From Nevskia sp. (lineage in GTDB: Bacteria; Pseudomonadota; Gammaproteobacteria; Nevskiales; Nevskiaceae), in assembly GCA_028291645.1 (NCBI GenBank), contig JAQGNU010000095.1:1-42234 (forward strand): a stretch of DNA of 42,234 nt, given 5' to 3'. Positions 16,547 through 24,697 of the stretch are shown one piece after another. Position 1 is the first letter of the stretch, and every line of letters starts with the position of its first letter. Position numbers and translations under genes: made by a program. The notes under the pieces are model-generated. The model did not search any database, had not been told where the DNA came from, and saw only the letters and a program-made list of their open reading frames with translations.

Positions 16547-16576
16547 TTGATCCCGCGATTCTGAGAACGTTATAAT
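16547..16576 (+). promoter_or_regulatory. Candidate sigma70 promoter
   Basis: TTGATC (16547-16552) and TATAAT (16571-16576) are 18 bases apart. They lie upstream of the alpha/beta hydrolase and SDR genes. The palindrome at 16573-16590 overlaps the -10 box and the expected start point, as expected for repression. Confidence 0.45.
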
Positions 16577-16590
16577 CATATATATGATTA
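16573..16590. promoter_or_regulatory. Perfect 18-base palindrome, putative operator (site 1)
   Basis: TAATCATATATATGATTA is a perfect palindrome. It resembles the imperfect palindromes at 21628-21642, 24698-24714 and 25953-25969, all close to gene starts in the catabolic locus. It covers the -10 region of the promoter candidate. The binding protein is not known, and the GntR at 28133-28927 is the candidate. Confidence 0.5.
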
Positions 16591-16713
16591 ATGGCCTTGT
16601 CCTATAATGCGTCGGTTGACAGGCGGCCTGGTCACTCTTGAAATGGCGTTCCCACGATCTGCAAGGCGGGGATGTTGACCTTCCAGGCCGCAGCGGACTG
16701 TAAGGCCTTTGGA

Positions 16714-17574
16714 ATGAACATCCTGACGGAATCTCGTCGTTATCCTTTGCCCCACGGCATTACCGTCACTGCGGATGTCGGAGGGGATCCGCGCGCACCA
16801 GCGGTGATCTTATTGCATGGTGGGGGGCAAACCCGGCATTCCTGGGGCGCAGCCGTGCAGGAGATGCTGGCGCAGGGCTATCACGTCATCAACCTCGACG
16901 CCCGCGGTCATGGCGAAAGTGATTGGGCCGCGGATGCGGACTATTCGCTCGAGGCGCAGGCCACCGATCTGAAGGCAATGATCGCCACTTTGCCCGCTCA
17001 ACCGGCATTGGTCGGCGCATCGATGGGCGGCGCGGCTGCACTTTTCGCAGTGGGCAACACGCCGGCATCGATTGCCCGAGCACTCGTGCTGGTGGACGTG
17101 GTGCCACGGGTGGAAACCCAGGGCGCAGAAAAAATCGGCGCCTTCATGCGGGCGCGGCCCGACGGTTTTGCGACACTCGACGAAGCCGCGGATGCCGTGG
17201 CTGCGTATTACCCACAGCGTCCACGTCCGCGCGATCCGAGCGGCCTGATGAAGAACCTGCGCCTGCGCGACGACGGTCGCCTGCATTGGCATTGGGATCC
17301 GCGATTCACCGACTCGCCGCGGCGTATGGAACCGCCGCAGTTTGCGGCGGCGCTCTGCAGTGCCGCGCAACGCGTGCGCATTCCCACCTTACTGGTGCGC
17401 GGCCTGCAGAGCGACATCGTGTCCGCAGCCGGCGTGGCCGAATTGCGTGAGCACTTGGCCGGGCTCGAGGTTTTCGACGTCGCTGGCGCGGGTCACATGG
17501 TGGTGGGCGACAAGAACGACGCCTTCAATCAAGGTGTCATCGGCTTTCTGCGGCGGCACCATCCGCTGATGTGA
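16714..17574 (+). CDS. Alpha/beta-fold hydrolase
   Basis: A 286-residue hydrolase from the ATG at 16714. The oxyanion-hole region is LLHGGGQTRHSW (33-44) and the nucleophile elbow is GASMGG with Ser103. A late Asp in RGLQSDIVS and His in GAGHMVVGD complete the triad, so it is a serine hydrolase rather than an epoxide hydrolase or dehalogenase. The substrate may be an ester, lactone or C-C bond. Family resemblance alone does not decide. The start at 16714 has TAAGG eight bases upstream, while an ATG at 16672 adds 14 residues without a well-spaced ribosome site. The gene is followed by an SDR on the same strand (144-base gap) and lies behind the 18-base palindrome. Confidence 0.8.
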   Translation: MNILTESRRYPLPHGITVTADVGGDPRAPAVILLHGGGQTRHSWGAAVQEMLAQGYHVINLDARGHGESDWAADADYSLEAQATDLKAMIATLPAQPALVGASMGGAAALFAVGNTPASIARALVLVDVVPRVETQGAEKIGAFMRARPDGFATLDEAADAVAAYYPQRPRPRDPSGLMKNLRLRDDGRLHWHWDPRFTDSPRRMEPPQFAAALCSAAQRVRIPTLLVRGLQSDIVSAAGVAELREHLAGLEVFDVAGAGHMVVGDKNDAFNQGVIGFLRRHHPLM

Positions 17575-17718
17575 ACGCGGATCGCGTACTTCGCGTGTAG
17601 ACAGGATTTTTGATTTTTGTCTCGCCCCGGGTGTCCTCAAGACGCCAGCGTCGTTTTGTCATCGTCTGCGGGCACGCTGCCCAGAACCATTCTTTACAAC
17701 TCGGCCTAAGGAAAACAG

Positions 17719-18426
17719 TTGAACGACGAACAAGCAGTATTCCTGGTCACCGGCGCGGCTGGAGCACTCGGCCGCTCAGTGGTTAAACGCTTTGTGCGAC
17801 GCGGCTGCAGACTTGCGCTGTTGGATCGCGACGTCAAACTGCTCGCCGCGGCATTTCCGGAGCTTGCCGCGAATAAGGATCATGTATTCCTCGCTGCCGA
17901 TGTGACCTCAAGCGACGCAGTTGCAGAGGCGGTGAAGGCATCTGCTGCCTTGGGGCCATGCGCCGGTTTGATTCACATCGCCGGCGGTTTCGAAATGGGC
18001 GCGAATGTGCAGCAACTTTCGCGGGAAACCTGGATGCGCATGATGGACTTGAATGCCTGGTCGTTCGTCTGCGCCGCGCGTGCCGTTCTGCCGCAACTGG
18101 AACAAACGCGTGGTCGCATCGTGGCTATCAGTGCCAGAGCTGCGGCGAACGGTGCTGCGCAGATGTCGGCCTATTGCGCTGCGAAGAGCGCGCTGCAACG
18201 CTTGGTGGAATCACTGTCGCACGAGGTTCGCAGTTCGGGCATCAACGTCAACAGCGTTGCGCCGAGCCTGATCGATACACCGGCGAACCGTCAGGTCATG
18301 CCGAACGCGGATCATTCGACGTGGGTGTCTGCCGACGATCTGGCAGAAGTCATCGCTTTCCTGGCCTGCGATGCCGGCGCGTCGCAGATTCATGGACAAC
18401 ATTGGACGGTTGACGGTCTGGTCTGA
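17719..18426 (+). CDS. Short-chain dehydrogenase/reductase
   Basis: A 235-residue classical SDR. The cofactor motif is TGAAGALG (11-18), with Asp36 or Asp38 near the end of the second strand suggesting NAD(H). The active-site residues are Ser138, Tyr152 and Lys156 (YCAAK). The start is a TTG with AAGGA six bases upstream, and no ATG would preserve the N-terminal strand. It probably oxidises or reduces a hydroxyl/keto group in the catabolic pathway. It is the second gene after the alpha/beta hydrolase and ends convergently with the crotonase gene, with a hairpin between them. The substrate is not assignable. Confidence 0.85.
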   Translation: MNDEQAVFLVTGAAGALGRSVVKRFVRRGCRLALLDRDVKLLAAAFPELAANKDHVFLAADVTSSDAVAEAVKASAALGPCAGLIHIAGGFEMGANVQQLSRETWMRMMDLNAWSFVCAARAVLPQLEQTRGRIVAISARAAANGAAQMSAYCAAKSALQRLVESLSHEVRSSGINVNSVAPSLIDTPANRQVMPNADHSTWVSADDLAEVIAFLACDAGASQIHGQHWTVDGLV

Positions 18427-18439
18427 GCTGCTGGACGAG

Positions 18440-18456
18440 CCCTATTTTGAATAGGG
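18440..18456. terminator. Hairpin between convergent genes, possible bidirectional terminator
   Basis: CCCTATT (18440-18446) pairs perfectly with AATAGGG (18450-18456) around a three-base loop. It sits in the 40-base gap between the ends of the SDR and crotonase genes. There is no long U-run, so termination strength is uncertain. Confidence 0.45.
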
Positions 18457-18466
18457 AATCGCAGCG

Positions 18467-19267
18467 CTATCTGACGTCGAATGTTTTCGATTTGCCCATG
18501 ATGGCCCAGCGATCGACCTGCGCCATCCCGATGGGATTGCCGAGCTGCGTGTATTTCAACGCGGTCTGCAATGCGATCGAGCGCGGCGTATCGAGCGATT
18601 CCCAGATCGCGCGGACGGTGCCCTGGATTGCGGCCGGCGGCTTCGCCGCGATCTTGGCGGCGAGTTCGTGTGCACGTGTCCACAACACATCCGGCGCCAG
18701 CACTTCGGTGACGAGTCCGATGCGCAGCGCCGTGCTGGCGCAGATGCGTTCGTCGTTGCCCAGCAGCGCCATGCGCATGACGTCGCCCAACGGCATCCGG
18801 TAGGTCATGCCGATCGGCTCGATCGCGGCGGTCATGCCGTAGGTCACGTGCGGCTCGAAGAATTGCGCGTCGTCGGAACAGATGATGAGGTCGCTTTCGT
18901 TGAGCCAATAGAACGCGCCGGCGGCGCAGAGGCCGTGCACGGCGGTGATCACCGGCTTCCAACAGAGATTCGCCTTCGGGCCGAGCTTGTCGCCGGGATC
19001 GGCGTGCACCCAGAGGTTCGGATGCGGATCGGGGAAGGATGGATCTTTCACATCGACGCCGGTCGAGAACGCACGCCCTGCTGCGGCACGCAGCACGACC
19101 GCGTGAATGGCGTCGTCCAGGCGAATGTGCTGCCAGAGCAGATCGAATTCATCGACCATCTGCTTGTTGAACGAGTTCATCGCAGCAGGACGATTCAGCG
19201 TGATCGTCGCCACATGATCGTCGCCCACCTCGAACAGCACAGTCTCCAGCCGATCCCAGTTGCTCAT
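18467..19267 (-). CDS. Crotonase-fold enzyme lacking both canonical hydratase glutamates
   Basis: A 266-residue crotonase-superfamily protein. The conserved parts are ITLNRPAAMNSFN, the first oxyanion-hole region AFSTGVD and the second VHGLCAAGAFYWL. Aligned with rat enoyl-CoA hydratase through the conserved Asp and AQF, the two catalytic glutamates (144 and 164) correspond to Tyr120 and His140, which keep the 20-residue spacing. Ordinary hydration of an enoyl-CoA is therefore unlikely. Isomerisation, hydrolysis, decarboxylation or retro-Claisen cleavage are possible, since the fold supports all of them. Glu124, Glu138 and Glu150 are nearby alternatives. The gene follows the fused acyl-CoA dehydrogenase by 49 bases on the same strand and probably uses its product or a related CoA ester. 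Confidence 0.85.
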   Translation of the reverse strand: MSNWDRLETVLFEVGDDHVATITLNRPAAMNSFNKQMVDEFDLLWQHIRLDDAIHAVVLRAAAGRAFSTGVDVKDPSFPDPHPNLWVHADPGDKLGPKANLCWKPVITAVHGLCAAGAFYWLNESDLIICSDDAQFFEPHVTYGMTAAIEPIGMTYRMPLGDVMRMALLGNDERICASTALRIGLVTEVLAPDVLWTRAHELAAKIAAKPPAAIQGTVRAIWESLDTPRSIALQTALKYTQLGNPIGMAQVDRWAIMGKSKTFDVR

Positions 19268-19316
19268 AGGTCTACTCGTCAGATGTCAGGAGTACAGGTA
19301 CGGGGCACAGTGTTGC

Positions 19317-21533
19317 TCAGGTGCGGCTGCGCGGCATCTGCAGCGCGCTCTCGGAAATGATGCTGCGGTGGATTTCGCTGGTGCCGCCATAGATCGTGCT
19401 GGGCAAGCCGCGACGGTACTCGATCTCGATCCAGCCGGCGTCGGTGGGGCCGCAGGCCAGCGTGTCGGGTGCAGCGAGGTCCATCAAATCGCTGGCGCTG
19501 GCGAGCCAGGCCTCGCTGCCGAACAGCTTGGACATCGAGCCGTACCACTTCTGGCTCAGCCCTTCTTCGCCGGCCCAGATGCTGCGGCGGGTCAGCCCGT
19601 CGGCGACCTGGATGTTGCACATCAGCCGCGCCAGCCGCGCCTGCACTGTATTCGAATCGATCATCAGGCGACCGTCGCGTCGCGTGCTGCGCGCCCAGTG
19701 CAGCGCATGTTTCAGCAATCGCTTCATCGGTCCAACGTTATATAAGCCGACGCCTTGTTCGAGCTTCAGCGCCGCGCCCATCAGCTTGCTGCCGCTGTTG
19801 ACCGCGCCGAGCCGGTAGCGGTCCGGCACTTTCATATCGGTGTAGTAGGTGATGTTGGTGCGCTCGTTGCCGATGGTCTTGACTTCGTGCGACGCGTAAC
19901 CGGTCTGCCGCAGCGGTGCTACGAACAAGGTTAGCCCCGCATGCTTGGTCGCTTCCGGGTCGGTGCGTACCAGCATCAGGGCGTAGTCGGCGAGATGGCC
20001 CTGCGTGGTGAACATCTTCTGTCCGTTCAGAATCCAGTCGCCATCCTGCAGTACCGCGCGCGTCTTCGCGGCGAACACGTCGGAGCCGCCGGAAGGCTCG
20101 CTGTAGCCGAGACTGCAATAGGCGCTGCCGTCGGCGAGTTTCGGCAGCAGTTCGTTCTTCGCTTCCTCGCTGCCGAATTCGAGCAGCATCTTGCCGACCA
20201 TGTCGGTAACGACTGGCACCAGGATCGGGAAATCGAAATCATTGAACACTTCCTGCAATGCCGCAGTCTCGAGCCCGCTGCAGGCGCGTCCCAGATACGC
20301 CGAGGGCCACTCCGGATAGAGCAGGCGCGCCTGCGCCAACTTGCGGAACAGCTCGGGATGATGTGCATCCTCCGAGTGATAGGCGAAATCGCGCAGCTCC
20401 TCGCCGAGATTCTCGCGGAAGAACGCGCGCGCTTCGTTTGCCAGTTGCAGCGCCGATGCGCCCCAGCTGAAATCCATGCCGATCTCGCCCGCATCCGGCA
20501 GCGGCGTTTTCGCGTCACCCCAGAGCCGCGCACCGGCGTGCTGCAGTTCATCGAGCGGATCGCCGGCGACAACCGACCAGGCGCGGCCGCGGCGGAAATA
20601 CAGCTGAATGTCGTACTCCATGCTCATACCGTAGCCGCCGAATACGCGGATCGCGCGCGTGACTGCGCGCGTCAGCGCCTGTGTCGCGAACCAGTAGGCG
20701 AGCGATACCGTTGCGGCCGCGTCGTCGTCGCGGCGCGCGATGTCGCAGATCGCGCGCCAGATCAGCAGGCGTGCGCCGTCGTTGTCGGTGATCGAATCGG
20801 CCAGCGGATGCGCCACGCCCTGGAAGCCGCCGATCGGCTTGCCGAATGCGTGGCGCTCGCAGGAATACGCGGCGGCTAGACGCAAGGCTTCGTGCGCCGC
20901 ACCGGTCAAGGCCGCGGCGGTCAGCAGTTTCCATTCCTCGATCGCGGCGAGATAGGCGTCGCGCACTTGTGGTCCTCGCGCGAGCACGATCGCTGCGCCA
21001 TCGTCGGGCGCAAGCCGCGCTTGCGGCAGTGAGCCCATGAAGGTTTGCGCCCGCGAATCGGCTGCCGCGTACTCGCGCAGGATCAGCGCATCGCCCTGCA
21101 GGAACAGTACGGCCGCAGCGATGCGCGCGCCGGGAACCCACTGGGTTTCACCGGTGCGGCCCTCGTGCAGAGCGAGCGTGATCGGTGCGATGTCGCCCGC
21201 AACAAGCCGCTCGAGCCAGGCAGCGCCGGCTTCGCCGCCGGCCAGTGCCAGCAAGCGTGCGGCGACGATGCACTCAATCAGCGGTGCGGAAACCAGATGG
21301 CGTCCCGCTTCCTCGGCGACGATCGCCGCATCGAGCAGGCTGAAGCCGCCGCCGCCGGCGGCTTCCGGCACACGCATCAGCGGCGCGCCACTCTGCACCA
21401 GTTGCTCCCATAGCGCGGCGTCGTAACCGCTGGCTTCCGCCGCGCGTATCCGTGCCGGACTCGATTCCTGCCGGAACAACTTTGCGAACATGTCCTGCAG
21501 CATCTGCTGCTGCTCCGACAAGTGCAGATTCAT
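19317..21533 (-). CDS. Fused two-domain acyl-CoA dehydrogenase (FadE34-like architecture)
   Basis: A 738-residue protein made of two acyl-CoA dehydrogenase units in tandem. The N-terminal unit (1 to about 360, from MNLHLSEQQQML) keeps the helical domains and GGYGM but lacks the usual substrate/FAD loop motifs. Its catalytic Glu position reads Ala (SVVAGDP). The C-terminal unit (about 370-738) has GYSEPSGGSD, WILNGQKMFTTQG and YGGTSEIHRSIISE. Fused units of this size are known for mycobacterial FadE34 (ChsE3), which acts on sterol side-chain CoA esters. Separate alpha2beta2 pairs are known for other sterol steps. The start MNLHL has AGGAG nine bases upstream, and the ATG at 21563 is disfavoured. 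It is divergent from the DUF35/thiolase-like pair across an operator-like site. Confidence 0.88.
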   Translation of the reverse strand: MNLHLSEQQQMLQDMFAKLFRQESSPARIRAAEASGYDAALWEQLVQSGAPLMRVPEAAGGGGFSLLDAAIVAEEAGRHLVSAPLIECIVAARLLALAGGEAGAAWLERLVAGDIAPITLALHEGRTGETQWVPGARIAAAVLFLQGDALILREYAAADSRAQTFMGSLPQARLAPDDGAAIVLARGPQVRDAYLAAIEEWKLLTAAALTGAAHEALRLAAAYSCERHAFGKPIGGFQGVAHPLADSITDNDGARLLIWRAICDIARRDDDAAATVSLAYWFATQALTRAVTRAIRVFGGYGMSMEYDIQLYFRRGRAWSVVAGDPLDELQHAGARLWGDAKTPLPDAGEIGMDFSWGASALQLANEARAFFRENLGEELRDFAYHSEDAHHPELFRKLAQARLLYPEWPSAYLGRACSGLETAALQEVFNDFDFPILVPVVTDMVGKMLLEFGSEEAKNELLPKLADGSAYCSLGYSEPSGGSDVFAAKTRAVLQDGDWILNGQKMFTTQGHLADYALMLVRTDPEATKHAGLTLFVAPLRQTGYASHEVKTIGNERTNITYYTDMKVPDRYRLGAVNSGSKLMGAALKLEQGVGLYNVGPMKRLLKHALHWARSTRRDGRLMIDSNTVQARLARLMCNIQVADGLTRRSIWAGEEGLSQKWYGSMSKLFGSEAWLASASDLMDLAAPDTLACGPTDAGWIEIEYRRGLPSTIYGGTSEIHRSIISESALQMPRSRT

Positions 21534-21627
21534 GCCTGTAAGCTCCTGTTGTCCGCGAGGCACCCGATAGAATCGCCGAAAAGGCGCCGAACAATGATCG
21601 CTCGCCCCTTATTTCGAATGTTGTGAT

Positions 21628-21642
21628 GATAGTATAGATCAG
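21628..21642. promoter_or_regulatory. Putative operator (site 2), GATAGTATAGATCAG
   Basis: This imperfect palindrome matches site 4 at 12 of 15 positions. It lies in the 137-base divergent gap, 28 bases before the DUF35 start and about 95 before the fused dehydrogenase start. It could control both. It sits inside the 17-base spacer of a weak plus-strand promoter (TTGTGA, TAGACA). Confidence 0.45.
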
Positions 21643-21670
21643 TTAGACAATCATTCACGAGGATGGCGAA

Positions 21671-22132
21671 GTGGTCACGAGTGCTAGTGAGCTTGAGAAT
21701 CCGGCGCCGAAGCCCGCCATCGTGCCGACCGAACGCAACCGCTTTTTCTGGGAGGGTGCCCGGCACGGTCGCCTGCTGATCGCACGCTGCGGCGATTGCG
21801 GTCTCTACCTGCATCCGCCGATGCCGATCTGCAGTCGTTGTCATTCCAGCCATATTGCACCGGCCGAGGTCAGCGGTCGCGGCATCGTCTACACCTACAC
21901 CATCGTACGCCGCACGTTTCATCCCGGCTTCGCCGCCGAAGTGCCCTATGTCGTCGCGATGATCGATCTGGTCGAGCAGGAGGGCCTGCGCCTGATCAGC
22001 AACCTCGTCGATTGCCCGCACGAGCAGCTCGCGGTGGGGCTCGCGGTCAAGGTCCGCTATCAGCCGCATGGCGCATGGATGCTGCCGGTATTCAGTCTCA
22101 GCAGCAACGCGACCGCGGAGACAGCGCGGTGA
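21671..22132 (+). CDS. DUF35 protein with zinc ribbon and OB-fold (ChsH2-C/acyl-CoA-associated type)
   Basis: A 153-residue protein with an N-terminal helix (NRFFWEGARHGRLLIARC), a rubredoxin-like zinc ribbon of four Cys (C40, C43, C54, C57) and an OB-fold from about residue 60 (VSGRGIVYTYTIVRR, then VPYVVAMIDL). DUF35 proteins pair with thiolase-fold enzymes and often form a joint CoA-binding site, as in the Ltp2-ChsH2 aldolase of cholesterol degradation. The start is GTG with GAGGA about seven bases upstream. The stop overlaps the GTG of the next gene, so the two proteins are probably made in equal amounts and form a complex. No enzymatic residues are expected here. Confidence 0.88.
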   Translation: MVTSASELENPAPKPAIVPTERNRFFWEGARHGRLLIARCGDCGLYLHPPMPICSRCHSSHIAPAEVSGRGIVYTYTIVRRTFHPGFAAEVPYVVAMIDLVEQEGLRLISNLVDCPHEQLAVGLAVKVRYQPHGAWMLPVFSLSSNATAETAR

Positions 22133-23289
22133 GCGCGCCTAGAAAAGCGGCCATCGTCGGCTACGGTTTTTCCGATGTGTTCCGCGGTCCGGGCCTGGAT
22201 GTGGAAGCGTTGACCGCGCAGTCCTGCCTGGCGGCGATCGCCGATGCCGGCGTGCGCGCGGCCGACATCGACGGCATCTTCGAATACCAGATCGGCGCGG
22301 AATCGCCGAAATGCCTGTACGTGCAGCGGCTGCTGGGCACCGGCGATCTGGCCTCGTATACCGACATCATGGGCAGCGGTGCTTCGGGTTTCGCTGGCGT
22401 GGTCGCCGCCCTCAGCGCGGTCGAGTCGGGCGCCTGCGAAGTCGCGCTGGTGTTTCGCAGCATGCAGCAGCAGGCCGGCAACACCGGTTCGGCCAGCGGC
22501 GATCCGGTGGCGCAGGCAGGCTATTCGCCGCTGCATGACGAAATCGTCGCGCCGTACGGCATGTTCGGCATCATTCCCGCGACCGCGCTGCGCATGTGCC
22601 GTCGCCAGGTCGAGTACGGAACCCGGCCGCAGGATTACGGCTACGTGGCGATCAATGCGCGCCGTTGGGCAGCGCTCAACGAGCGCGCGGTGCAACGCAA
22701 CGCACTGACGATGGAAGGCTATCTGAGCGCGAAGCTGCTGTGCGATCCGCTGCGCCTGCTCGATTGCGACTATCCGGTGAGCGGCAGCTGTGCGCTGATC
22801 ATCACCACGCAACAACGTGCGCGTGACCTACGGCATAAGCCGGTGATGGTCGCCGCGCATGCGCAGGCCACCGGTTCCGGCGACTGGCTGCACGGTGCCG
22901 ATTTTCTGCACGGCGGCACCATCCGCTGCGCGGAGCGCCTATGGCGCCGCTCGGGTTTGGAGCCGAACGATATCGATTTCGCCCAGGTCTACGACGGCTT
23001 CACCTATTCGGTACTGACCTGGATCGAAGCGCTCGGCTTCTGCGGCCTCGGCGAAGCCGGCGACTGGATCGAGCAGGGACGCAGGATCGGTCCAGGCGGA
23101 TCGCTGCCGCTGAACACCAATGGTGGACAGCTTGCAGAAGGTCGTCTGCATGGACTGGCTGCCGTCGCGGAGTCGGTGATGCAGTTGCGCGGCGATGGCG
23201 GCAGTCGCCAGGTCCGCGATGCGGAGACCGCGGTGGTGACGGTGTCCTGGGGTCCGCAATGCGCCGGTATGGTGCTGATCTGCCCCTAG
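22129..23289 (+). CDS. Thiolase-fold protein without catalytic Cys, Ltp2-like (probable aldolase)
   Basis: A 386-residue thiolase superfamily protein that starts with a GTG overlapping the DUF35 stop. The nucleophilic-Cys region reads MGSGASGFAGVVAAL, with no Cys, so normal thiolysis is not expected. The usual GHPxG His motif is replaced by LPLNTNGGQLAEGRLHG (326-342). YDGFT with Tyr288 and the following hydrophobic helix match the Ltp/SCP-x-related group. In Ltp2, tyrosines carry out retro-aldol cleavage of the sterol C17 side chain, releasing propionyl-CoA, with a DUF35 partner. The same genetic arrangement here supports an aldolase that cleaves a beta-hydroxy-acyl-CoA with a tertiary hydroxyl. 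The exact substrate is inferred from context only. Confidence 0.83.
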   Translation: MSAPRKAAIVGYGFSDVFRGPGLDVEALTAQSCLAAIADAGVRAADIDGIFEYQIGAESPKCLYVQRLLGTGDLASYTDIMGSGASGFAGVVAALSAVESGACEVALVFRSMQQQAGNTGSASGDPVAQAGYSPLHDEIVAPYGMFGIIPATALRMCRRQVEYGTRPQDYGYVAINARRWAALNERAVQRNALTMEGYLSAKLLCDPLRLLDCDYPVSGSCALIITTQQRARDLRHKPVMVAAHAQATGSGDWLHGADFLHGGTIRCAERLWRRSGLEPNDIDFAQVYDGFTYSVLTWIEALGFCGLGEAGDWIEQGRRIGPGGSLPLNTNGGQLAEGRLHGLAAVAESVMQLRGDGGSRQVRDAETAVVTVSWGPQCAGMVLICP

Positions 23290-23317
23290 CGTCTTAAGCA
23301 AAGCCGCATGCCGCGCA

Positions 23318-23743
23318 TCAGGTGCTCGGGGCTATCAGCGCACCTTCGGCATCCAGCGGCATGTGCGGACTCCAGACGATCTCCCAGTTGTTGCCTTCGG
23401 GGTCGCAGAAGTAGCCGGTGTACAGGCCTTCGTCGCGCTCGCGCACAGGACTGCTGACGCGTGCACCCGACGCCAGCGCGCGGCGATAGAGTTCGTCGAC
23501 TTTCTGCTTCGATTCGACGAACACCGCGAGCGAAGTCTTCGAGCCCGCGCTGAGCGGTTCGCCGCGCTGCTGCGCGAGATAGTCGCCATGCAGAAAGACC
23601 AGCACCGAATGGCCGACCCGGTAGCCGACCGCGAATGCCGACGGCGCCGCCCAGGGCACCCAGCCCAAACCATTTTCATAGAACGCGCGCAGGCGGGGAA
23701 TATCCCGCGCGCCGGTCATGATCATGCTGACCCGTTGGTCCAT
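23318..23743 (-). CDS. VOC (glyoxalase/bleomycin-resistance fold) protein
   Basis: A 141-residue protein with the paired beta-alpha-beta-beta-beta modules of the vicinal oxygen chelate superfamily. The N-terminal module ends in AVGYRVGHSVLVFL. The second contains GYFCDPEGNNWEIVWSP, with the Glu typical of metal sites. Members include glyoxalases, extradiol dioxygenases, epimerases and non-catalytic binding proteins. The start MDQRVSMIMTG (23743) is chosen because upstream residues are Arg/Ser-rich and unlike the fold, and GAGGA lies about eight bases upstream. It follows the SDR at 23775-24647 by 31 bases on the same strand. The metal site looks incomplete, so its reaction cannot be stated. 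Confidence 0.78.
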   Translation of the reverse strand: MDQRVSMIMTGARDIPRLRAFYENGLGWVPWAAPSAFAVGYRVGHSVLVFLHGDYLAQQRGEPLSAGSKTSLAVFVESKQKVDELYRRALASGARVSSPVRERDEGLYTGYFCDPEGNNWEIVWSPHMPLDAEGALIAPST

Positions 23744-23774
23744 GCCTGCATCCTCGCTACGTCGTTGCGGGCGC

Positions 23775-24647
23775 TTATGGCGCCAGCTCTTCCATGATTT
23801 TCTTCTGCACGTCGAGCGTGGAGAAATGCTGCGGACCCGCGCCCTGCGGCCATTGACGATCCATCGCCTCGACGATTTCCTTCGCACGCTGCACCGCGAC
23901 CTCCTTCACATGCGGATGCGTGAAGATGTAGAACTCCTCGTTGCGGACGCAGCCGACCACATGGCGGCCGACTTCTGCGGGATCGAGGCCGTACTGGATC
24001 GCTTTCTCGGCCACCGGATCGCCCTTGAACTGGCCGCCGAATTTCTCCGGGCGATGACGACCAGCGTCCCATAGATTGGTCCTGACCATGCCCGGACAGA
24101 GCACGCTGAAACCGATCTGGCCCTGATACTCGCTGCGCAGCGTGTCGGTGATGCCGAGCACGGCGTGCTTCGAGCCGCAGTAGATCGCGGTGCCGATGCT
24201 GGCGACGCCGATCGAACTTTCGGAACCGGTGTTGCAAATCCAGCCCTTGACGTTCTTCTGCAGGAAGCGGCGCGCGAACGCCACCGAGCCGTACCAGACG
24301 CCGAAGGTATTCACGTCGAACGACCACTGCAGATCCTTGGTGCTGGTGTCGACCGCGCGTCCGAGCGCGACGATGCCGGCGTTGTTGAACACCAGCTCGA
24401 CGTGGCCCATGTATTCCCAGGCGAAATCGGCGAGCGCTTCCACCGAAGCTTCGCTGGTGACGTCGCACTCGAAGGCGACTGCGCGGCGCCCCAGCGCTTC
24501 GACTTCTTTGACGACGCGCTGCGCATTCGCCACGTCGACATCGGCGACCACCACGTCCGCATCTGCGCCGGCCAATGCCAGCGCGATGCCGCGGCCGATG
24601 CCACTGCCGCCGCCGGTTACCACTGCTACCTTGTTTTGAATCTCCAT
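23775..24647 (-). CDS. Short-chain dehydrogenase/reductase
   Basis: A 290-residue classical SDR with TGGGSGIG (11-18), Asp36 at the end of the second strand (NAD(H) preference), NNAG (88-91) and the catalytic set Ser142, Tyr156 and Lys160 in NTGSESSIG and YCGSK. A C-terminal extension of about 50 residues after the fold (HPHVKEVAVQRAKEIVEAM onward) is longer than in the minimal SDR. GAGGAG stands upstream of the ATG. It is divergent from the epoxide hydrolase across operator-like site 3, and the two may share control. Oxidation of a diol or secondary alcohol formed after epoxide opening is plausible but unproven. Confidence 0.87.
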   Translation of the reverse strand: MEIQNKVAVVTGGGSGIGRGIALALAGADADVVVADVDVANAQRVVKEVEALGRRAVAFECDVTSEASVEALADFAWEYMGHVELVFNNAGIVALGRAVDTSTKDLQWSFDVNTFGVWYGSVAFARRFLQKNVKGWICNTGSESSIGVASIGTAIYCGSKHAVLGITDTLRSEYQGQIGFSVLCPGMVRTNLWDAGRHRPEKFGGQFKGDPVAEKAIQYGLDPAEVGRHVVGCVRNEEFYIFTHPHVKEVAVQRAKEIVEAMDRQWPQGAGPQHFSTLDVQKKIMEELAP

Positions 24648-24697
24648 CGCTGCTCCTCGCTGCCGGGTATTGACCGATTGAATTATTTGGATGCAAT

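Larger units (their letters stand above)
16389..16713. other. Divergent non-coding region before the catabolic locus
   Basis: About 325 bases between the divergent lipoprotein and alpha/beta-hydrolase genes (283 if the hydrolase starts at 16672). The AT-rich part near 16560-16610 holds a promoter candidate and an 18-base perfect palindrome, listed separately. A second TATAAT occurs at 16603-16608 without a matching -35. No other gene is seen. Confidence 0.5.

Noticed and set aside
16603-16608. Second TATAAT as a promoter for the alpha/beta hydrolase
   Set aside because: No acceptable -35 lies 16-18 bases upstream. The TTGATC/TATAAT pair at 16547-16576 is better.
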